Source: Chloroflexota bacterium
Lineage (GTDB): Bacteria > Chloroflexota > Anaerolineae > Anaerolineales > Anaerolineaceae
Length of the DNA: 10,277 nt
NCBI GenBank assembly: GCA_012800995.1
Contig: JAAZIH010000232.1
Span: forward strand, 1 to 10,277
Direction: 5' to 3'
The notes under the pieces were generated by a model. It saw only the letters and a program-made list of their open reading frames with translations. It had not been told where the DNA came from and ran no database searches. This document shows, one piece after another, positions 5,555-10,277 of this stretch. Each line of letters opens with the position of its first letter. Position 1 is the first letter of the stretch. A program made the translations under genes and the position numbers.

Positions 5555-8020
5555 TTAGGGTGTGGGTACCGTTTCAAGAAGTTCGATGTCATTCATCCAG
5601 CCCCAGAAAGTGGTGATATCGGGGGTTAGAGTGCTTAGAACGATACGTTTTGTGCTAAAGATGGTTGCATTTTGGCGCTGGTAAGTGGGGATTTCCACTG
5701 CCCAGTCAATAACCACATCCAAAGCCTGCTTGTAAACTGCTTTGCGATAGTCCTGGTCATCAGACATGCGGGCATCCATGATGTACTGATCCAATTGTGA
5801 ATCGCGGATGTGATAGTGATTGGAGTCGGTTCCACCTTCGCCAATAACGTTGTTGCTGTGATAGACCTGGTACATATCTGGGTCAATGGTTGAACCCCAG
5901 GCAGCAGTCCACATTTCTTGCAGACCGGAATCCAAGGCATTCCAAAGGATATTAGAGTCAGCAGGATCGTTAATGATCAGTTCAATACCAATCTTTTCCA
6001 GGTCAGCTTTTGCGTCAGTGATGATAGCAAATGCAGGGTGGTCGCCGGTACCATCACCAGGAACGATCAGTTCATAAGCCATCTTTGCGCCTGCAGGAGC
6101 CGCGACAGCCTTGCCACCTTCAATTGTGTAACCAGCAGCTTCAAGATAGCCTAAAGCAGCCTGGCGGGCAGCCTCGTATTTATCTTCGGGTGCCATATCA
6201 GCGGTGTAGATAGGATTACCTTCAACATCAACCGAGAAGGCCAGTTGATAGTCATCATCGGTAGGTTGAGGAGCAGCCCAGCTGGTGTTAGAGATGGGGT
6301 AATTGATAACAGAAGCAAACTCACCGTAGTAAGAAGCTATAGCAACATCGCGGCGGATTGCCAGAATGGTTGCGAATGCTTTGCGCAAGTTCTTTGATGC
6401 GTCAGAGCCAGGATCGCCGGCGACATTGACGGTATCAGCATTAATACCAATGTAACCGTAACCAAGGTTGTCAACTTTAATCAAGGTAATGACATCACCG
6501 GTAGTTTCGCCATTGCTGTTGTAGCTCATAACTTCCTTGAAGCGTTCCATGTTAAAGGAGAGTTCGCCAGCATCAGCATCGCCAGTGTTCAAAGCTGAAG
6601 CAACATCACGTGAGTCAGTTTCTTTGAATTGAATCTCGCGAATCTTGGGGCAGCCCTTGTAATAATATTCATTGGCTTCAAAGCGAACAATACGGTTGTC
6701 GTATTCAACAAATTTGTAAGGACCAGCACCCATAGGTTTGCCGGTAAGGCTTTGTTGTTTGCTCAGATCACCAAAGGGGAAACCAAACTTGTTGTTTTCG
6801 TAGTCATAAAGCTCTTTGTCACCATAGTAGTGCATGGGTGTAATACTAATACCCAAAATGGAGTAAACAGCAGGTGCTTCAAAACCATTGATAACAACTT
6901 CAATACTGTAATCGCTGGTTTTCTTGATGCCAGCGATGTTAGGCACGCCTTCACCACCAGTTTCTTTGTCTTTGGGACCCCATTCTTTGATGAACTCGGT
7001 CTCAACGATATTCAGGATATCGGTGTTATTAGTGGCGGCTTCGACTTCCCAGGCGGTAGCGAGGTCGCCTTCGTAGGCTAAGGTGATTTCGCGGTTGTAG
7101 TCTTCAGCAGTTGGGAATTGTTCAACCATGTCATATTCGTCGCCAGAAGCAGCGATGAATTTGTAGCCAGCTTCTTCGGGGCATTCTTCGTCTTCGCCAA
7201 CTTCTTCGGCACAGACAACATCACCAAAGCCCCAGAGGACCATACCGAGCACAGCCTGCAAACCTTCATTAGCGCGAACTTCGTCTGCAGTTTTGTAGAT
7301 GAATGGCTCAGCGTAGTTATCAGCATAGTTATTGGTCACATAGTCAATAATAGCTTGGGATTCTCTCACACCAAATGCTTCAATTTCAGCCCAGTAAGCA
7401 TCTTGAAGTTCCTGGGTCCAGGCATCAGATGAGGACCATTCGTGATCAGGGCCAGCCTCGTAGATATCCTTGGCGTATTGAGTATAGCGCTCTAAAACCG
7501 CTGTGGGGGTTTGAGTTTGATATTCCTTTAGACCAATAATCTTATAGGAACTAAGGCTCGTTGAACCAACATAGGACGGATCCAGATAGGTATAGTAAGT
7601 GAAGATGATGTCATCTGCAGTTACGGGTACACCGTCTGAAAAATGCATGTCTTTACGGATTTCCGCTTTGTAGGTAGTGCGATCAGTATCTTTATCATAA
7701 TCCACGCTCAGGTTAGCAGCACCCTTATAGGTATACTTCGTGTTGTTATAGACGTGGGTTTCACCTTTGATACCGTTCATTATAATCTGACCTAAACGGT
7801 CGGTGGTCATAAGACTTATCTGGGTCATACCTGCAACGTCGGCATCATAGGCAGTATCAGAAAAAAACGGGCTAAATTTCTCTGAAAAGCGACTGTAGGC
7901 GACAACCAGAGGGGTGTCAATTGTCGGGGCATCGGCTCGCTTCTTGCCACAAGCAGCCAACATACTACCCAACATTACCACGACAATGACAAGGGATAAG
8001 ATTCGTGTAAATTTTTTCAT
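5555..8020 (-). CDS. oppA: OppA-type substrate-binding lipoprotein with large insertion (821 aa)
   Basis: Extracytoplasmic solute-binding protein of the peptide/nickel family (SBP_bac_5-like). It binds the transported peptide or other oligomer and passes it to OppB/OppC. The N-terminus MKKF, a hydrophobic stretch and lipobox LAAC (Cys24) mark a lipoprotein anchored after signal peptidase II cleavage. Family landmarks: HFSDGVPVTADDIIFTY (126-142), GAGPYKFVEYD (431-441), an EANEYYYKG segment (448-456) and GSTIDPDMY (709-717). At 821 aa it is about 250 residues longer than a typical OppA. The excess is mainly at about 168-360, between the LSSYKIIGLKEY region and GIKKTSDYSIEV, plus smaller additions. 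The insert is acidic and has Cys270 and Cys280, close enough for a disulfide loop. A lone Cys457 follows in KGCPK. First gene of the operon, with a consensus promoter and a strong ribosome site. Substrate unknown; non-peptide oligomers are possible. Confidence 0.93.
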   Translation of the reverse strand: MKKFTRILSLVIVVVMLGSMLAACGKKRADAPTIDTPLVVAYSRFSEKFSPFFSDTAYDADVAGMTQISLMTTDRLGQIIMNGIKGETHVYNNTKYTYKGAANLSVDYDKDTDRTTYKAEIRKDMHFSDGVPVTADDIIFTYYTYLDPSYVGSTSLSSYKIIGLKEYQTQTPTAVLERYTQYAKDIYEAGPDHEWSSSDAWTQELQDAYWAEIEAFGVRESQAIIDYVTNNYADNYAEPFIYKTADEVRANEGLQAVLGMVLWGFGDVVCAEEVGEDEECPEEAGYKFIAASGDEYDMVEQFPTAEDYNREITLAYEGDLATAWEVEAATNNTDILNIVETEFIKEWGPKDKETGGEGVPNIAGIKKTSDYSIEVVINGFEAPAVYSILGISITPMHYYGDKELYDYENNKFGFPFGDLSKQQSLTGKPMGAGPYKFVEYDNRIVRFEANEYYYKGCPKIREIQFKETDSRDVASALNTGDADAGELSFNMERFKEVMSYNSNGETTGDVITLIKVDNLGYGYIGINADTVNVAGDPGSDASKNLRKAFATILAIRRDVAIASYYGEFASVINYPISNTSWAAPQPTDDDYQLAFSVDVEGNPIYTADMAPEDKYEAARQAALGYLEAAGYTIEGGKAVAAPAGAKMAYELIVPGDGTGDHPAFAIITDAKADLEKIGIELIINDPADSNILWNALDSGLQEMWTAAWGSTIDPDMYQVYHSNNVIGEGGTDSNHYHIRDSQLDQYIMDARMSDDQDYRKAVYKQALDVVIDWAVEIPTYQRQNATIFSTKRIVLSTLTPDITTFWGWMNDIELLETVPTP

Positions 8021-8024
8021 TATT

Positions 8025-8040
8025 TCTCCTATTCTCCTAT
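8025..8040 (-). promoter_or_regulatory. oppA: tandem Shine-Dalgarno sites of oppA
   Basis: The octamer ATAGGAGA occurs twice in direct succession on the minus strand (8040-8033 and 8032-8025). The proximal AGGAG ends 5 nt before the ATG at 8020, which is good spacing; the distal one is 13 nt away. The proximal copy fixes the oppA start. The second copy may act as a standby site or be a simple duplication. Confidence 0.75.
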
Positions 8041-8052
8041 TGAGTTTTAATC

Positions 8053-8082
8053 ATTATAATGCGACAAACTGAAAACTGTCAA
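8053..8082 (-). promoter_or_regulatory. sigma-70-type promoter for oppA
   Basis: On the minus strand there is an exact TTGACA (-35, 8082-8077), an 18-nt spacer, and an exact TATAAT (-10, 8058-8053). Transcription would start near 8046, giving a leader of about 25 nt before the oppA ATG. Both hexamers match the housekeeping consensus, so this should be a strong basal promoter for the downstream importer operon. Confidence 0.85.
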
Positions 8083-8084
8083 TC

Positions 8085-8098
8085 ACAACCGCAGTTGT
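8085..8098. promoter_or_regulatory. candidate operator dyad abutting the oppA -35 box
   Basis: ACAAC (8085-8089) and GTTGT (8094-8098) form a 5-bp inverted repeat with a 4-nt spacer, ending two bases upstream of the -35 box on the minus strand. The position suits an activator or repressor dimer. The arms are short, so chance is possible. Confidence 0.3.
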
Positions 8099-8261
8099 TA
8101 TGTCCTTATTTAGTTGCTGTAATGTTTTTGTAAAATTAATTGGTTGATTACCCGTACTGTTACTCATCTACATATATTTATGGTAGTCGATGGTTTTATT
8201 CATTTATTTTAGGTCAATGCAATCTTATAAAGGTTTGAAGTTTTACACTTATTCAAGCTTA

Positions 8262-8813
8262 TTATTCTGTCTCATGGACAATTTCTTTTATTTTCAATCC
8301 TTTGTTTAGCATCCAGGCATAAACAGCAATGCCAAATCCAATTAGATTACCCAGAAAAAAGACGGAATCAGATCCTTGCTTTGTTTTCCAGAAAAAAACA
8401 AAGTAAATAACCATGCCAATTAAAGATATCGCAGTAAAAATAATCGTCAGCAGTGTCATAGACTTTAACCGATGAAAACTTAGCCCGACCTCTTCAAGTC
8501 GCAATAGTTTTTGTTTGCGAGGCAATCTAAAAACCGCAAAGCCCCAAAACACCAGAGGGATAAATGTTGCCGTATAGGGAATACTTACATAAAGCGTGCG
8601 TGTTCCTGGGTTGTTGAGGAAACCCAACGCGATGTGGATAACTGCTATCAAAACAAACAGAGTTATTTGGATAAACCGGTAATGGCTTAAGCCTTTTTGG
8701 TCAAGAGAAACTTCATAAAAATTGCCGCGGTAAACCATTTTTCGTGTTTCGCGACCCTGATCATCATACTCGTAAATAGTCTCGTATGCATTTATGTATT
8801 TTTTACGACTCAT
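8262..8813 (-). CDS. four-TM membrane protein of unknown function (183 aa)
   Basis: Not assigned to a known family. The polar N-terminus (1-45) contains YEYDDQGR (14-21) and MVYRGNFYEV (26-35). Four hydrophobic segments follow at about 46-67, 74-96, 119-142 and 150-168. A basic loop between TM2 and TM3 (RLPRKQKLLR, 96-105) suggests that loop and both termini face the cytoplasm. The ATG at 8813 overlaps the end of the 84-aa gene by 11 nt in a different frame, and its Shine-Dalgarno is weak, which suggests translational coupling. It is the last gene of the upstream operon. No clear terminator was seen after it. The N-terminal DDQGR-x4-M-x3-G pattern recurs in the 90-aa protein at the end of the downstream operon. 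A transporter-associated role is inferred from position only. Confidence 0.85.
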   Translation of the reverse strand: MSRKKYINAYETIYEYDDQGRETRKMVYRGNFYEVSLDQKGLSHYRFIQITLFVLIAVIHIALGFLNNPGTRTLYVSIPYTATFIPLVFWGFAVFRLPRKQKLLRLEEVGLSFHRLKSMTLLTIIFTAISLIGMVIYFVFFWKTKQGSDSVFFLGNLIGFGIAVYAWMLNKGLKIKEIVHETE

Positions 8814-9057
8814 CGTCCATATCTCTTAAGCGTTCATATTGAGAGTCTTGCGCGTGGCGATCTCTTGATTCCTTGGCAAAGGTAAAAATTCCCAACATGC
8901 CAAGAAATAAACCACTGACTAAAAAAACATATGTTAAGAGATCAATCCATAACCAGGCTGGCAGAAATTCTGCCAGCCTTAGCGCTGGAATGATAACACT
9001 CAACACCAACAGAGTGCCACCAACAATGATCATCGTTTTGGAACTAATTCTAAACAA
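8803..9057 (-). CDS. small two-TM membrane protein (84 aa, TTG start)
   Basis: Function not recognised. Two hydrophobic segments (about residues 8-26 and 38-60) are followed by a highly charged tail (KESRDRHAQD onward) ending in DDES, so it should be a small inner-membrane protein. The TTG start is supported by AAGGA, which overlaps the TAA stop of the preceding ATPase gene and sits 8 nt before TTG. An in-frame ATG eight codons later (9033) lacks a comparable site. The gene starts 11 nt after the ATPase stop and overlaps the next gene by 11 nt, so it looks translationally coupled to both. Proteins of this shape (IIVGGTLLVLS, then SGLFLGMLGI) seem familiar to me from operon ends in Chloroflexota, but that is memory, not a search. 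The gene contains a 25-bp near-palindrome at 8955-8979. It could be an accessory subunit of the upstream transporter or simply a membrane protein in the same transcript. Confidence 0.8.
   Translation of the reverse strand: MFRISSKTMIIVGGTLLVLSVIIPALRLAEFLPAWLWIDLLTYVFLVSGLFLGMLGIFTFAKESRDRHAQDSQYERLRDMDDES
8955..8979. repeat. 25-bp palindrome inside the 84-aa gene
   Basis: AGGCTGGCAGAA (8955-8966) is exactly complementary to TTCTGCCAGCCT (8968-8979), leaving one unpaired central base: a perfect 12-bp inverted repeat. It lies in codons for LRLAEFLPAW, the loop between the two TM segments. No T-run follows on either strand, so it is not an intrinsic terminator. In RNA it could form a strong hairpin once a few central bases open as the loop. 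In DNA it could be a dimer-binding site. Confidence 0.75.
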
Positions 9058-9068
9058 AGACCGTTTCC

Positions 9069-10175
9069 TTATTCTTCGGCGGTAAATTTGCGATGAATAG
9101 GTCTCTCTCTAAACAACCAACACGCAACCAGATGGTCATCACCCAAATCGAATTCCGGTGGGCGCTGTACTTCACACAAATCCGAAATCATATGCGGACA
9201 ACGCGGATGGAAACGACAACCCTTAGGCGGTGTCACCAGGCTTGGTGGTTCCCCAGGTGGAACATCCTGGAACTCATCCACGTTCTTAGGATCAGGATCA
9301 GACGTAGCAGCCAAAAGAGCGTGCGTATAAGGATGCGCAGTCTTATTAATGAGGTCGCTTTCCTGGGCTTTTTCAATCACTTGACCGGCGTACATTACAT
9401 AAATGTATTCCGAGAAGTAACGTACAGTTGCCAGGTCGTGAGTGATATAGATAACAGCCAGATGATGCTCCTCTTGCAAGGCGCGTAAAAGCTTGAGGAT
9501 TTCAACACGAACAGAAGCGTCGAGCATTGAAACCGGCTCATCTGCCACCAACAGGATGGGGTCCAAAATCATCGCTCGCGCGATAACAATACGTTGCTGT
9601 TGACCACCACTCAGTTGATGGGGAAACTTTTCAAGAAAGTCTTCCACTGGTGTCATACGGACTTCTTCAAGCACTTTTACAACGCGTTCAAAGCGTTCTA
9701 GTTTGTTTTTGACACCATTAATGATTAGTGGCTCTTCAAGAATAGTTCGCACGTTCATGAAAGGTGCTAAGGCACCATAAGGATCCTGTTGCACATATCC
9801 AATCTTGCGACGCACATTTTTGAGGGCATCAGCTTTGAGGTCATTAATGATCTCGCCGTCAAATTCAATTTCACCGCCTGTGGGTGTATTCAAACGCAAA
9901 ATTGTTTTCATTAAGCTGGTTTTGCCACAACCCGACTCACCAACAATGGCAATGGTCTCACCACGTTGAAGTTTTAAGTCTACACCATCTACCGCGCGTA
10001 CAAATCCAGCATGTTGAAAACCACGTTTACGTAGTTCAAAGTAGACCTTTAACCCGCGAATGTCCAGAACAAAACCATCATCAAGTTCATCTTCTGAGAT
10101 TTCAGAATTGTTGAATTCCCCGATAATCTCTTCAGGTTTTTGTTCAAATTCTTTTTCTTCGTATTGTTCTGTCAT
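9069..10175 (-). CDS. OppF/DppF-like ABC transporter ATP-binding protein of the upstream importer
   Basis: A 368-aa cytoplasmic ATPase that would power a peptide-type importer together with the OppD-like protein cut by the window edge. Visible motifs: Walker A GESGCGKT (79-86), Q-loop in VQQDP (Q130), signature LSGGQQQ (188-194), Walker B LLVADEP (catalytic E213), D-loop SMLD, H-loop H246. The C-terminal oligopeptide-transporter domain carries Cys320, 326, 334 and 352 (C-x5-C-x7-C-x17-C), one residue longer in the second gap than the other ATPases here. The frame is open 26 codons further upstream, but I chose the ATG at 10175: it follows AAGGTG with about 6 nt spacing and lies one nucleotide after the previous stop, whereas the longer form would overlap that gene by 77 nt. 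Residues 1-34 are an unusual, strongly acidic extension. Substrate unknown. The permease and binding-protein genes are presumably upstream of the window. Confidence 0.93.
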   Translation of the reverse strand: MTEQYEEKEFEQKPEEIIGEFNNSEISEDELDDGFVLDIRGLKVYFELRKRGFQHAGFVRAVDGVDLKLQRGETIAIVGESGCGKTSLMKTILRLNTPTGGEIEFDGEIINDLKADALKNVRRKIGYVQQDPYGALAPFMNVRTILEEPLIINGVKNKLERFERVVKVLEEVRMTPVEDFLEKFPHQLSGGQQQRIVIARAMILDPILLVADEPVSMLDASVRVEILKLLRALQEEHHLAVIYITHDLATVRYFSEYIYVMYAGQVIEKAQESDLINKTAHPYTHALLAATSDPDPKNVDEFQDVPPGEPPSLVTPPKGCRFHPRCPHMISDLCEVQRPPEFDLGDDHLVACWLFRERPIHRKFTAEE

Positions 10176-10176
10176 G

Positions 10177-10277
10177 CTATTCACCTTGTCCTTCATAGAG
10201 CCAGCAGGCAACCCAGTCATCGCCAAATACGACAGTAGGCGGTTCTTCTTCACATTTTTCGAAGCGATTTGGGCAGC
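10177..10277 (-). CDS. C-terminal fragment of OppD/DppD-like ABC transporter ATP-binding protein (cut by window edge)
   Basis: The last 32 residues of a protein whose 5' part lies outside the window. The frame reads CPNRFEKCEEEPP, then VACWLYEGQGE and a TAG stop. This is the end of the oligopeptide/dipeptide transporter C-terminal domain that follows the nucleotide-binding domain in OppD, DppD, OppF and DppF. The cysteines (in CPNR, EKCE and VACW) fit the last three of the family's four conserved cysteines; the first would lie just outside the window. The stop is one nucleotide before the ATG of the next ATPase, so the two genes are almost certainly an OppD/OppF-type pair in one operon. Family membership is clear. 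Calling it the D subunit is inferred from its position before an F-like gene. Confidence 0.85.
   Translation of the reverse strand, partial: CPNRFEKCEEEPPTVVFGDDWVACWLYEGQGE

Larger units (their letters stand above)
8021..8261 (-). other. intergenic regulatory region upstream of oppA
   Basis: 241 nt separate the 183-aa gene from oppA. The first 140 nt after the upstream stop (8261-8120) are AT-rich and contain only weak, imperfect inverted repeats; I see no convincing terminator or RNA gene. The oppA-proximal part holds a short dyad, a consensus promoter and a duplicated ribosome binding site, listed separately. Without a visible terminator, some transcription from the upstream operon may run into oppA. 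Confidence 0.6.

Noticed and set aside
6629..7081. 150-codon plus-strand frame opposite oppA
   Set aside because: Antisense shadow of a clear substrate-binding-protein gene; no promoter or ribosome site seen.
8110..8145. Second promoter-like pair (TTTACA, 16 nt, TAAATA) upstream of the dyad
   Set aside because: Poor match in an AT-rich stretch, where such pairs are expected by chance. The consensus promoter nearer oppA explains expression.
8221..8261. Possible terminator after the 183-aa gene
   Set aside because: Only a 5-bp TTGAA/TTCAA pairing with a long AT-rich loop and no T-run.
10176..10253. Longer start (26 extra residues) for the upstream OppF-like gene
   Set aside because: It would overlap 77 nt of the preceding ATPase gene, which is readable to its own stop in another frame with clear family residues. 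The ATG at 10175 has a good Shine-Dalgarno.
1..10277. CRISPR arrays, tRNA/rRNA genes, transposases, attachment sites
   Set aside because: No regularly spaced repeats, RNA-gene signatures or recombinase motifs were found; the content is all transport and membrane genes.

Overview
The window is one strongly co-directional block: every credible gene lies on the minus strand, and long plus-strand reading frames are antisense shadows. It carries one complete oligopeptide-type (Opp/Dpp) ABC importer operon and the tail of a second transporter operon upstream. Base composition is moderate to slightly AT-rich, Shine-Dalgarno sites are good, the substrate-binding protein is a lipoprotein, and several genes overlap or abut. 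The organism looks like an anaerobic bacterium. My best guess is Chloroflexota (Anaerolineae-like), because small two-TM proteins resembling the one at 8803-9057 are, from memory, common beside ABC operons there. Bacillota/Clostridia are the main alternative, because the enlarged OppA and the small DDxGR protein resemble proteins I associate with clostridial genomes. The sequence alone does not settle this.

Layout in transcription order (right to left). (1) 10277-8262 is the end of an upstream importer operon: the C-terminus of an OppD-like ATPase cut by the window edge, an OppF-like ATPase, an 84-aa two-TM protein with a TTG start, and a 183-aa four-TM protein overlapping it by 11 nt. (2) 8261-8021 is the intergenic region. 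It has a consensus sigma-70-type promoter (TTGACA, 18 nt, TATAAT), a short dyad just upstream of the -35, and a duplicated Shine-Dalgarno. (3) 8020-410 holds oppA, oppB, oppC, oppD and oppF, followed by a 90-aa single-TM protein (409-137). Two hairpins, the second a textbook intrinsic terminator, sit between oppA and oppB and probably make oppA the most abundant product. (4) 136-1 is the 3' end, with a terminator hairpin.

Expected mechanism: lipid-anchored OppA captures a peptide (or another oligomeric solute) outside the membrane and delivers it to the OppB/OppC channel, while OppD/OppF hydrolyse ATP on the cytoplasmic side. The unusual points are the matched enlargements of the extracytoplasmic parts (a ~180-residue acidic insert in OppA and a ~270-residue insert in OppC that appears to contain four degenerate ~60-residue repeats), N-terminal extensions on two ATPases, and small membrane proteins at the end of both operons. 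Two of those small proteins share an N-terminal DDxGR-x4-M-x3-G pattern. The candidate undescribed system is therefore a variant Opp importer with extra extracytoplasmic domains and dedicated small membrane subunits.
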